From JBKDZR01 sp047971485 (GTDB lineage Bacteria > Pseudomonadota > Alphaproteobacteria > Rhodobacterales > Rhodobacteraceae), in contig JBKDZR010000110.1 in the NCBI GenBank assembly GCA_047971485.1, forward strand, positions 1 through 15,241: a DNA stretch of 15,241 nt, in the 5' to 3' direction. The translations under genes and the position numbers were made by a program. Under the pieces are notes generated by a model. It had not been told where the DNA came from. It searched no databases and saw nothing but the letters and a program-made list of their open reading frames with translations. Of this stretch, positions 6,210 through 13,544 are shown in pieces (within the stretch, counting starts at the first letter, position 1; each line of letters starts with the position of its first letter).

Positions 6210-7784
6210 GTGAAGTTTGGAGTGCCAGGAGAAACCTTCCCGGGCGAGAACCGGGTTGCCTTGACCCCTGACTCGGCAAGCCAGCTGCAAAAGCTTGGCT
6301 ACGAGGTCGTTGTTCAGTCCGGCGCGGGGGGAGCTGCCGGGTTCAGTGATGCGGCATACGCCAGCGCCGGGGTTGAGGTTCTGCCCGATGCCGCTGCGGT
6401 GTTTGCCGCGGCCGATGTGGTGGCCAAGGTCCGCCCGCCCAGTGAGGCCGAGGTCGACCAGCTGCGTGAAGGGCAGACGCTGATCAGCTTTTTCTATCCG
6501 GCGTCGAACGAGGCGCTGATGGAACGGGCCAAGGGCCGGGGTGCCACGGTCATCGCGATGGACATGGTGCCGCGCATCAGCCGTGCGCAGAAGATGGATG
6601 CCTTGTCGTCCATGGCCAATATCGCGGGCTATCGGGCCGTGATCGAGGCCGGCAACAACTTTGGCCGCTTTTTCACCGGCCAGGTGACGGCGGCGGGCAA
6701 GGTGCCTCCGGCCAAGGTGCTGATCGTTGGCGCCGGTGTGGCCGGTCTGGCTGCGATCGGTACATCGACCAGCCTGGGCGCGATCACCTATGCGTTCGAC
6801 GTGCGCCCCGAGGTGGCCGAGCAGATCGAATCCATGGGGGCCGAGTTTGTCTTCCTCGATTTCGAAGAGGCCCAGACCGATGGCGCCGCGACGGGTGGCT
6901 ATGCGGCCCCCTCCAGCCCGGAATTCCAGGCCAAGCAGCTTGAGAAATTCCGCGAGCTGGCCCCCGAGATCGACATCGTCATCACCACGGCGCTGATCCC
7001 CAACCGCGATGCCCCGATCCTGTGGACCAAGGACATGGTTGAGGCGATGAAGCCCGGCTCGGTCATTGTCGATCTGGCGGCGGAACGCGGTGGGAACTGT
7101 GAACTGACCGTCAAGGATGAGAAAATCGTCACCGACAATGGCGTGACCATCGTCGGCTACACCGATTTCCCCAGCCGGATGGCGACCCAGGCCTCGACGC
7201 TTTACGCGACCAACGTACGCCACATGATGGCCGACCTGACGCCCGAGAAAGACGGCGAGGTCAACCAGAACATGGAAGATGACGTCATCCGCGGGGCGAC
7301 GATCACCCATGACGGTGCGATCACCTTCCCGCCGCCGCCCCCCAAGGTCAAGGCCATCGCGGCCCAGAAGCCGAAGGAAAAGGCCAAGGAACTGACGCCC
7401 GAGGAAAAACGTGCCGCCGAGGTTGCCGCCTTCAAGGCGCAGACCCGTCAGCAGGTGACCCTGCTGGGGATCGGTGGTCTGTTGTTGCTGGCGGTGGGTC
7501 TGGTGGCCCCGGCCAGTTTCATGCAGCATTTCATCGTTTTCGTGTTGGCGGTGTTCGTCGGCTTCCAGGTGATCTGGAATGTCAGCCACAGCCTGCACAC
7601 GCCGCTGATGGCTGTGACCAACGCGATCTCCTCGATCATCATTCTGGGTGCCCTGATGCAGATCGGATCGGGTTCCTTCCTGGTGATCATCCTTGCTGCG
7701 CTTTCGGTCTTCATGGCCGGGATCAACATCTTCGGGGGTTTCCTCGTGACGCGGCGCATGCTTGCCATGTTCCAGAAATCCTAA
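6210..7784 (+). CDS. pntA: Proton-translocating NAD(P)+ transhydrogenase, alpha subunit
   Basis: With PntB it forms the inner-membrane enzyme that uses the proton gradient to move hydride from NADH to NADP+, a main NADPH source. The product from GTG 6210 has 524 residues, close to the 510 of E. coli PntA. It begins VKFGVPGETFPGENRVALTP, the standard domain I opening. RISRAQKMDALSS (from residue 122) is the hydride-transfer loop. GAGVAG (174-179), followed by FDVRP, is the NAD-binding fold. A proline run (PPPPP) and a Lys/Glu-rich linker near 370-415 join domain I to four membrane helices from about 418 to the end. This is the fused form, not the split PntAA/PntAB of some relatives. Upstream in-frame starts exist but would add non-family residues. 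PntB follows after 13 nt. Confidence 0.96.
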   Translation: MKFGVPGETFPGENRVALTPDSASQLQKLGYEVVVQSGAGGAAGFSDAAYASAGVEVLPDAAAVFAAADVVAKVRPPSEAEVDQLREGQTLISFFYPASNEALMERAKGRGATVIAMDMVPRISRAQKMDALSSMANIAGYRAVIEAGNNFGRFFTGQVTAAGKVPPAKVLIVGAGVAGLAAIGTSTSLGAITYAFDVRPEVAEQIESMGAEFVFLDFEEAQTDGAATGGYAAPSSPEFQAKQLEKFRELAPEIDIVITTALIPNRDAPILWTKDMVEAMKPGSVIVDLAAERGGNCELTVKDEKIVTDNGVTIVGYTDFPSRMATQASTLYATNVRHMMADLTPEKDGEVNQNMEDDVIRGATITHDGAITFPPPPPKVKAIAAQKPKEKAKELTPEEKRAAEVAAFKAQTRQQVTLLGIGGLLLLAVGLVAPASFMQHFIVFVLAVFVGFQVIWNVSHSLHTPLMAVTNAISSIIILGALMQIGSGSFLVIILAALSVFMAGINIFGGFLVTRRMLAMFQKS

Positions 7785-7797
7785 GGAGCAGCGGATA

Positions 7798-9231
7798 ATG
7801 GACTTCGGATTTACGACTGCGGCCTATGTCGTCGCAGCAGTTCTTTTCATCCTCAGCCTGGGCGGCCTGTCCGGTCAGGAAAGCGCCAAGCGTGCCGTCT
7901 GGTATGGCATCGTGGGCATGGCGCTGGCGGTTGTCGCCACGCTGATCGGCCCTGGTGCCGGCCTGTGGCTGCTGTCGCTGGTGCTGATTGCCGCAGGTGG
8001 GGCCATCGGTGTCGTTGTCGCCAAGCGCGTGCAGATGACCGAGATGCCCCAGCTGGTGGCCGCGATGCATTCGCTGGTCGGTCTGGCGGCGGTATTCGTC
8101 GGCTTCAACGCCCATTTCGAGCTGGGCAATGTTCTGGCCATGGATGCGGCCACGCGTGAGGGGCTGACCGGTTTTGCCGGCCTTCTGGCCCATAAATCGC
8201 CGGTCGAGATCAACATCCTGCGGGTTGAGCTGTTCCTGGGCATCTTCATCGGGGCGGTGACGTTTACCGGATCAGTGATCGCCTATGGCAAGCTGGCCGG
8301 CAAGGTCGGCTCGGCGGCGACGAAACTGCCGGGCGGGCATCTGCTGAACGCGACCGCTGCGGTCATTTCGGTGCTTTGCCTGATCTGGTACTTCAACAGC
8401 GGTGGGTTCTTCCCGCTTTTCGTGATGACCCTCATGGCGCTGTTCATCGGCTATCACCTGATCATGGGCATTGGCGGCGCCGACATGCCCGTGGTCGTGT
8501 CGATGCTGAACAGCTATTCCGGCTGGGCGGCGGCGGCCATCGGTTTCAGTCTGGGCAATGACCTGCTGATCGTCGTGGGTGCGCTGGTCGGTTCGTCCGG
8601 GGCGATCCTCAGCTACATCATGTGCAAGGCGATGAACCGCAGCTTCATCTCGGTTATCCTGGGTGGGTTCGGCGGTTCCGCTGGTCCGGCGCAGGAGGTT
8701 GAGGGGGAACAAGTGGCCATCGACGCCGATGGTGTGGCTTCGGCGCTGGAAGATGCCGACAGCATCGTCATCGTGCCGGGCTATGGCATGGCGGTGGCCC
8801 AGGCCCAGCAGAACGTGGCGGAACTGACCCGCCGTCTGCGCGCCCAGGGCAAAGAGGTGCGGTTCGCCATTCACCCCGTCGCGGGCCGTCTGCCGGGGCA
8901 CATGAACGTGCTGCTGGCCGAGGCCAAGGTGCCTTATGACATCGTGCTGGAGATGGACGAGATCAACGATGACTTCCCCGACACCGATGTGGTGATCGTC
9001 ATCGGGTCCAACGACATCGTGAACCCGGCCGCCCAGGAGGATCCGAACAGCCCGATCGCCGGGATGCCGGTGCTGGAGGTTTGGAAGGCCAAGCAGGTCT
9101 TCGTCTCCAAGCGCGGCCAGGGCACGGGCTATTCCGGTATCGAGAACCCGCTGTTCTACAAGGAAAACACGCGGATGTTCTATGGCGATGCCAAAGCCAG
9201 CCTGGACACGCTGCTGACCAAGATCTCCTGA
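7798..9231 (+). CDS. pntB: Proton-translocating NAD(P)+ transhydrogenase, beta subunit
   Basis: This is the partner of PntA, carrying the rest of the proton channel and the NADP(H)-binding domain III. It has 477 residues (E. coli has 462). The first two thirds are membrane helices starting with YVVAAVLFILSLGGL. Domain III shows GYGMAVAQAQ (from residue 328), HPVAGRLPGHMNVLLAEA, GSNDIVNPAAQ and KRGQGTGYSGIENPLFY (from 438), which are the NADP-site signatures. The ATG at 7798 follows AAGGAG (7783-7788), which overlaps the pntA stop, so translation is likely coupled. An in-frame earlier start at 7762 lies inside pntA and is rejected. Annotation is secure. Confidence 0.97.
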   Translation: MDFGFTTAAYVVAAVLFILSLGGLSGQESAKRAVWYGIVGMALAVVATLIGPGAGLWLLSLVLIAAGGAIGVVVAKRVQMTEMPQLVAAMHSLVGLAAVFVGFNAHFELGNVLAMDAATREGLTGFAGLLAHKSPVEINILRVELFLGIFIGAVTFTGSVIAYGKLAGKVGSAATKLPGGHLLNATAAVISVLCLIWYFNSGGFFPLFVMTLMALFIGYHLIMGIGGADMPVVVSMLNSYSGWAAAAIGFSLGNDLLIVVGALVGSSGAILSYIMCKAMNRSFISVILGGFGGSAGPAQEVEGEQVAIDADGVASALEDADSIVIVPGYGMAVAQAQQNVAELTRRLRAQGKEVRFAIHPVAGRLPGHMNVLLAEAKVPYDIVLEMDEINDDFPDTDVVIVIGSNDIVNPAAQEDPNSPIAGMPVLEVWKAKQVFVSKRGQGTGYSGIENPLFYKENTRMFYGDAKASLDTLLTKIS

Positions 9232-9239
9232 GAAACCTG

Positions 9240-9264
9240 CCCCCTGCGCCTGCGTCGCGGGGGG
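9240..9264 (+). terminator. Hairpin after pntB
   Basis: A 9-bp stem with one T-G wobble, CCCCCTGCG (9240-9248) and CGCGGGGGG (9256-9264), closes a 7-nt loop and starts 8 nt after the pntB stop. No T-run follows, so it may stabilise the mRNA end or need Rho. Confidence 0.45.
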
Positions 9265-9587
9265 TGCTGCGCCTTTGGTGGGCGGGTGCTGCGGCGCTAA
9301 TCACCGAACTCCCGACAAGATGATCCATGCGGCGCGGGGCCATTGGGCTTTGTGCCCCTTCCCTCCTATGCGCGGGACAAGCCCGGCACGGGCGCCGCGC
9401 ATCGCCGGGCGGCCCCCCGACACGGCGATTGGCTGCCACAACCGCGCACCTTAGAGGGAAGATGTACTTGGCCGCCATAAAGCGCATCCGACCCGGCCTG
9501 GGATCGCCGCACCGCGGCCCGACGCTGCGCAGCTTGCTCTGTTACATTAACGACAGCTTTGTCCGCACAGCCGACGATCAGAAACGA
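9265..9587. other. Intergenic stretch after pntB, no gene seen
   Basis: This space lies between the convergent pntB and VPLPA-CTERM genes. Frames across it give arginine- and proline-rich text without recognisable domains. Only small GC hairpins (for example around 9370-9400) and a less GC-rich patch at 9530-9590 stand out. I see no promoter, RNA gene or mobile element I could defend. Confidence 0.5.
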
Positions 9588-10307
9588 TCAATCCTGAGGA
9601 CCGGTGGTCTTGCGCCGTCGGATCGCGGCCAGGCCCGCCAGGCCGGCCAGCAGCATCAACGCTGATGCGGGCAGGGGCACGGGGGCGATGGCGGGAACCG
9701 CCAGGCCAGTGACCGCAACCTCAAGCCTGACGCCGGGATTGCTCTGATCATGGCCGAAGAACAGGCCGCGCCCCGTATTCTGATACGAATTCCCATCGGT
9801 CAGGATCGTGATCGGATAGGAATTCTCGTGGACCCCTTGGGTCAGATTGCTCAGATACAGCGGCAAAGCGAACAGAAAGGTCAGGCTGTCACCATCGGCG
9901 GATCGCGTGGCGGTGGTCGGGCCACGATCCCCGGGCATGTCGGTGCGGTAGAAGATATCCGTCGCAAAGCCTTGATAGCCGGTCAGTGTGAAGCCGTCGA
10001 ACAGAAAGGGGGAAGCGCTTACGTTTGACTGGTAAATCAACTGGGGGGTGATCAGTGTCCTGCCGGTTCCGTCTGACCGGACCGCGCGATCCTCATAGGT
10101 GTAGATTTTGGGAAAAGCGGGATGCGTTGCGAAAATGAGCGGGATGGACGTGTCCGTGAGGGGTGTTCCGTTCAGGGCAGGGGTGGTTGCGGCATCCGTG
10201 GCCGGGACCAGAACGCTCTGCCCGGGGGCAAGTGTGGCGGCAGTGCCCGGACCTGCCAGGCACAGGCAGGCGATGGCGATGAGGCGAGGGAATACCGTGG
10301 TGGTCAT
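9588..10307 (-). CDS. Secreted protein with VPLPA-CTERM sorting tail, function unknown
   Basis: The product has 239 residues. An N-terminal signal peptide (about 1-24, LIAIACLCLAGPGTAA) is followed by a polar body rich in Thr, Ser, Asp and Tyr. The end is tripartite: VPLPA at 210-214, a hydrophobic helix (SALMLLAGLAGLAAI) and the basic cluster RRRK. This is the layout of VPLPA-CTERM proteins, which an exosortase is thought to process at the membrane in surface or exopolysaccharide export. No exosortase gene is in the window. I recognise no enzymatic domain in the body. The start is the ATG at 10307, with GGAAGGA (10314-10320) 6 nt upstream; the frame is open for 26 more codons, but those lack signal-peptide character. 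The gene appears monocistronic. Confidence 0.85.
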   Translation of the reverse strand: MTTTVFPRLIAIACLCLAGPGTAATLAPGQSVLVPATDAATTPALNGTPLTDTSIPLIFATHPAFPKIYTYEDRAVRSDGTGRTLITPQLIYQSNVSASPFLFDGFTLTGYQGFATDIFYRTDMPGDRGPTTATRSADGDSLTFLFALPLYLSNLTQGVHENSYPITILTDGNSYQNTGRGLFFGHDQSNPGVRLEVAVTGLAVPAIAPVPLPASALMLLAGLAGLAAIRRRKTTGPQD

Positions 10308-10404
10308 GCTCTGTCCTTCCGTTTGGGGACCGGAACCGACGCACATGCCAGCCCGGTTGAATGGGCGATGTGGGCAACGCAACAAGAGATCAGAAAACAG
10401 AATG

Positions 10405-10441
10405 CAGTCTGGACGGGGCCGGGGCGTCTGTCCAGTCTGGA
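10405..10441. repeat. Direct and inverted repeats near the VPLPA-CTERM gene promoter
   Basis: CAGTCTGGA occurs at 10405-10413 and 10433-10441. The overlapping CTGGAC (10409-10414) and GTCCAG (10430-10435) form an inverted pair. They lie just downstream of the TATAAAAT box read on the - strand, where a repressor site or 5'-UTR hairpin would act. The roles are inferred. Confidence 0.4.
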
Positions 10442-10448
10442 AGACCTG

Positions 10449-10456
10449 ATTTTATA
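10449..10456 (-). promoter_or_regulatory. Candidate -10 box for the VPLPA-CTERM gene
   Basis: On the - strand this reads TATAAAAT, the best Pribnow-like box in the 244-nt leader. No good -35 hexamer is found at the usual distance, so an activator or another sigma factor may be involved. The leader to the start codon would be about 135 nt. Confidence 0.35.
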
Positions 10457-10551
10457 GCGTCTCGGAGGGCTGACAGGCCGCAGTGGGTTGGCAAAATGGG
10501 CTGAGATGCTCTCAGTAAGATGCGCGGTCTCCTCTTATCCGCCTTCTGTCC

Positions 10552-11205
10552 TCAGAGCGTCTCCAGCAGGCGTCCGACCAGCCCTGGCAGATCCGCGAAT
10601 TGGGCGAAGGTCGCCGTATGGGGCAGGGCCTCAAGGGGGCTCTGGCGATAGCCTTCGGTGAACAGGAGAAAGGGCACGCCGGCGCGGGTTGCTGTTTCCG
10701 CGTCTGTTTCGCTGTCGCCGACATAGAGGGTCTGGCCATCGCCCAATGCAGCCAGCGTGGCGTGCAGAGGGGCGGGATCGGGTTTGCGCTGGGGCAGGCT
10801 GTCACCGCCCAGGACTACCTCGAAATGGCTGTCCAGCCCCAGATGGGCCAGGATTGCGCGGCACGGGGCCATGGGTTTGTTGGTGCACAAGCCCAGCCTG
10901 TGGCCGGCTGCGCCCAAAGCCGCAAGCGCTTCGGGGGCGCCGGGATAGGGGCGGGTCAGATCCACCGCCGTCTCATACCGGGCCATGAAGGCCGCCAGCA
11001 GCCGCGCCTGATCGCTGTCGGGGATACCCCGTGCGGCGCGCATCCGGGCGACGAAAACCGGCGTGCCATGTCCGATGAAATCGCGCGCCTCGGCCAGGGT
11101 GACGGGGGGGGCGCCTTCCTGTGCCAGCACGGCATTGGCGGTGGCGTGCAGATCGGGGGCGCTGTCGATCAGCGTGCCATCGAGGTCAAAGACGATACGC
11201 GCCAT
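10552..11205 (-). CDS. gph: HAD-family phosphatase, phosphoglycolate phosphatase-like
   Basis: This is a 217-residue cytosolic phosphatase. All four HAD motifs are present: DLDGT with nucleophile D7 and acid D9, T108 in GLCTNK, K141 in PQRKPDP, and GDSETD with D164 and D168. The helical cap lies at about residues 15-85, as in Gph (subfamily IA). Gph removes phosphate from 2-phosphoglycolate. The same family includes MupP, which dephosphorylates N-acetylmuramic acid 6-phosphate and was once annotated as Gph; the divergent amino-sugar genes next door make that a real alternative. The ATG at 11205 has AGGTGA 5 nt upstream and gives the standard MARIVFDLDGT start; a GTG at 11214 would overlap that site. 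The symbol gph reflects family likeness only. Confidence 0.85.
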   Translation of the reverse strand: MARIVFDLDGTLIDSAPDLHATANAVLAQEGAPPVTLAEARDFIGHGTPVFVARMRAARGIPDSDQARLLAAFMARYETAVDLTRPYPGAPEALAALGAAGHRLGLCTNKPMAPCRAILAHLGLDSHFEVVLGGDSLPQRKPDPAPLHATLAALGDGQTLYVGDSETDAETATRAGVPFLLFTEGYRQSPLEALPHTATFAQFADLPGLVGRLLETL

Positions 11206-11370
11206 GGCGGTCACCTGCGGTTGGCGCGGCGGCAGGGCCGGGCGCGGGGAAACATGTCATCGGGCGACTGTCGCGGATTGCCGCGTACCTGTCGATGGGT
11301 TTTTGTCCGGGGGCTTGTGCCGGGGCGAAACGGCTTTGCGCCGGTCTGTGTCGTGGCGTAAAGCCATGGC

Positions 11371-12255
11371 ATGACACGCGTGAACCGCCCTCTGCTGATT
11401 GCCGTCGATGGCGGTGGCACCCTGTGCCGTCTGGCGGCCTTGTCTGGCGGCACCCGGGTTGAGGTCACGGGGGGCGCGGCCAATGTGTCCACCGATTTCG
11501 ATGGGGCGATGGCCACGATCCGCGATGGTTTGGCGCGGCTGTCCGCAGCGGCCGGGGCAAGTGCGGCGCAGATGGCCGGGGCCCAGGTCTATCTGGGGCT
11601 GGCCGGGGTGGTTTCCGCTGATCTGGCGGCACGGGTTGCGGCCGGGGTGCCTGCCGCCCGGGTCCAGGTTGAGGATGACCGCCCGGCGGCGGTTCTGGGG
11701 GCACTGGGGCAGGCCGATGGGTGTGTTGTCGGCTTGGGTACCGGATCGTTTCTGGCTCGCCATGCAGAGGGGGGAATCACGCTGCGGGGGGGCTGGGGAT
11801 TGCGGCTGGGGGACGAGGCCTCGGGCGGCTGGCTGGGCCGGGCGTTGCTGGCCCGGGTGTTGCATGTTCACGATGGGATGGCCGAGGCAAGCCCCCTGAC
11901 CCGCGCGGTCCTGTCCGAGTTCGGCGCGGATCCGGGGGCACTGGTTGCCTTCAGCCTGCGGGCTGTTCCTGCGGATTATGCGGCCTATGCGCCACGTATT
12001 CTGGCGGCGGCGAGGCAAGGCGATGCCGTGGCCGTGGATCTGATGCGGGCCGGGGCCGATTACCTGACGCGCGGCTTGCATGCGATCGGCTGGCGGCCGG
12101 GTGAGGCGCTGTGCCTGACCGGGGGGCTGGGGTCGGGCTATGCGTCCTGGTTGCCAGCGGGGATGCAGGCGGCGCTGATCCCGCCCAAGGGGTCCGCGCT
12201 GGACGGGGCCCTGGCCCTGGCAAGACGTTTGGACGAGGGGTGTGATGACCGGTGA
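11371..12255 (+). CDS. nagK: N-acetylglucosamine kinase, BadF/BadG/BcrA/BcrD ATPase family
   Basis: It probably phosphorylates free N-acetylglucosamine with ATP to GlcNAc-6-P, the substrate of the next gene. The product has 294 residues with an actin-like ATPase fold. AVDGGGT (11-17) is phosphate loop 1 and GLGTGSF (121-127) phosphate loop 2. GGWGLRLGDEASGGWLG (140-156) is the signature region of GlcNAc kinases, and LTGGLGSG (249-256) is the adenosine site. The gene overlaps nagA by 11 nt, so the two are coupled. It diverges from the phosphatase gene across 165 nt. No Shine-Dalgarno precedes the ATG at 11371; a GTG at 11380 is the alternative start. Glucosamine kinase is possible, but overlap with a deacetylase favours GlcNAc. 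Confidence 0.85.
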   Translation: MTRVNRPLLIAVDGGGTLCRLAALSGGTRVEVTGGAANVSTDFDGAMATIRDGLARLSAAAGASAAQMAGAQVYLGLAGVVSADLAARVAAGVPAARVQVEDDRPAAVLGALGQADGCVVGLGTGSFLARHAEGGITLRGGWGLRLGDEASGGWLGRALLARVLHVHDGMAEASPLTRAVLSEFGADPGALVAFSLRAVPADYAAYAPRILAAARQGDAVAVDLMRAGADYLTRGLHAIGWRPGEALCLTGGLGSGYASWLPAGMQAALIPPKGSALDGALALARRLDEGCDDR

Positions 12256-13399
12256 TCAGGCTTATCTCGGTGCCGAGATCTTCGATGGGGCCCGCAGCCG
12301 CGCGGGGCAGGCCCTTGTGGTCGGTGACGGGCGGGTGCGGGGGATTCGGCCACTTGCCGATGTGCCGGCCGGGATGCGCCGGGTCATCCTGCCCGGGGGG
12401 GTGTTGGCGCCGGGCTATGTGGATCTGCAGGTTAATGGCGGCGGCGGCGTGATGTTCAACGATGCCCCCTGTGTCGAGACCCTGCGGCGCATGGCCCAGG
12501 CCCACGCGGCGCTGGGGGCCACTGCGATCCTGCCGACGCTGATCACCGATACCCGCGCCCAGGTGGCTGCTGCGATTGCTGCGGTGAAGGCTGCGCTGGC
12601 TGCGGCGGTGCCCGGTATCATCGGCCTGCATCTGGAGGGGCCCCATATCGCCCCGCGGCGCAAGGGCGCCCATGATCCGGGCCTGATCCGACCGATGGAA
12701 GAGGCGGATCTGGCGATGCTCTGCGCTGCGGCGCGGGATTTGCCGGTGCTGATGGTGACGCTGGCTCCGGCCAGTGCCACGCCGGATCAGATCCGGGCCT
12801 TGGTCGGGGCCGGGGCGGTGGTGTCCATCGGCCATGCCGAGGCGGATTACGACAGCTGCATGGCGGCGGTGGGGCAGGGTGTGTCCTGCTTTACCCATCT
12901 CTATAACGCCATGCGTCCGCTGGGCCATCGCGATCCCGGCGTGGTCGGTGCGGCGCTGGATGCAGGGCAGGCCCATGCCGGGCTGATTGCTGATGGGATC
13001 CATGTCCATCCGGCAGCGATGCGGATTGCGTTGGCGGCCAAACGTGGGCCGGGGCGGATCTTTCTGGTCAGTGATGCCATGGCGCCGGCGGGGACCGATG
13101 CGGATCATTTCTTCCTGAATGGCCGCCGGGTTGATCGCCGCGAGGGGCGGCTGACCCTGGCCGATGGCACGCTTGCCGGTGCAGATCTTGATCTCAGCCG
13201 TGCCGTCGCCACCCTGATCTGCCAGGTGGGCATGTCGCGGGATGAGGCCCTGGCCATGGCCACTGCTGCCCCGGCCGTTGTGATCGGACGGGGGGCGGAT
13301 CTGGGGTGTCTGCGGGTTGGAGGTGCCGCTGATTTTATCCATCTCGGCGATGATGGCGCTTTGGCTGGGGTTTGGCGGCATGGAGCGCGCGTGGCGTGA
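12245..13399 (+). CDS. nagA: N-acetylglucosamine-6-phosphate deacetylase
   Basis: This cytosolic metalloenzyme of the amidohydrolase superfamily splits GlcNAc-6-P into glucosamine-6-P and acetate, feeding glycolysis or cell-wall synthesis. The product has 384 residues. Visible motifs are DLQVNGGGG (60-68), HLEGPH with E131, GHAEADY with H197, THLYNAM with H218, ADGIHVHP and LVSDAMAPAG with the catalytic D277. E131, H197 and H218 are spaced like the single-metal site of E. coli NagA (E131, H195, H216). GAGGGG-type SD at 12235-12240 is 4 nt before the ATG at 12245; the preceding GTG at 12242 is less likely. It overlaps the kinase gene. The deaminase nagB and a sugar transporter are not in the window. 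Confidence 0.94.
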   Translation: MTGDQAYLGAEIFDGARSRAGQALVVGDGRVRGIRPLADVPAGMRRVILPGGVLAPGYVDLQVNGGGGVMFNDAPCVETLRRMAQAHAALGATAILPTLITDTRAQVAAAIAAVKAALAAAVPGIIGLHLEGPHIAPRRKGAHDPGLIRPMEEADLAMLCAAARDLPVLMVTLAPASATPDQIRALVGAGAVVSIGHAEADYDSCMAAVGQGVSCFTHLYNAMRPLGHRDPGVVGAALDAGQAHAGLIADGIHVHPAAMRIALAAKRGPGRIFLVSDAMAPAGTDADHFFLNGRRVDRREGRLTLADGTLAGADLDLSRAVATLICQVGMSRDEALAMATAAPAVVIGRGADLGCLRVGGAADFIHLGDDGALAGVWRHGARVA

Positions 13400-13450
13400 C
13401 GGCTTGTGCCAATGGCCCTGAAAGGGGGGCGCTTTCTGTGGTTGATGCCA

Positions 13451-13496
13451 GCCGCGCCAGCGCCAGATCGGAGGGCCGGTCCGGCGCTGGCGCGGC
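13451..13496. terminator. 46-nt near-perfect palindrome between convergent genes
   Basis: A 14-bp perfect stem, GCCGCGCCAGCGCC (13451-13464) with GGCGCTGGCGCGGC (13483-13496), continues after one A/C mismatch with 6 more pairs including a T-G wobble (13466-13471 with 13476-13481), closing on the 4-nt loop AGGG. It lies 51 nt after nagA and 48 nt from the end of the opposing gene. Being symmetric, it could end transcripts from both sides, though no clear T-run follows on either strand. A small hairpin (GCCC/GGGC, 13497-13507) with TTGTT follows on the + strand. Confidence 0.55.
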
Positions 13497-13544
13497 GCCC
13501 TACGGGCTTGTTCTGCGCCGAGAGAAATCAGGGGCGGCCTGCAT

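Noticed and set aside
5774..6271. A 165-codon + strand frame across the pntA upstream region
   Set aside because: Runs into pntA in another frame, has no family character, and would cross the repeat region and candidate promoter.
6165..7598. A 477-codon open frame on the - strand opposite pntA
   Set aside because: It is fully antisense to an unmistakable pntA and its protein is His/Arg/Gly-rich without any domain, a product of GC-biased codons.
9575..9592. Possible FNR-type site on the - strand (TTGAT half)
   Set aside because: The second half-site does not match ATCAA, and the position is at the 3' end of a gene.
9327..9665. A 112-codon + strand frame after pntB
   Set aside because: Overlaps the end of the VPLPA-CTERM gene on the other strand and reads as Arg/Pro/Gly-rich noise.
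11951..13381. A 476-codon open frame on the - strand opposite nagK and nagA
   Set aside because: Antisense to two clear genes; its product is Pro/Arg/His-rich low-complexity text.
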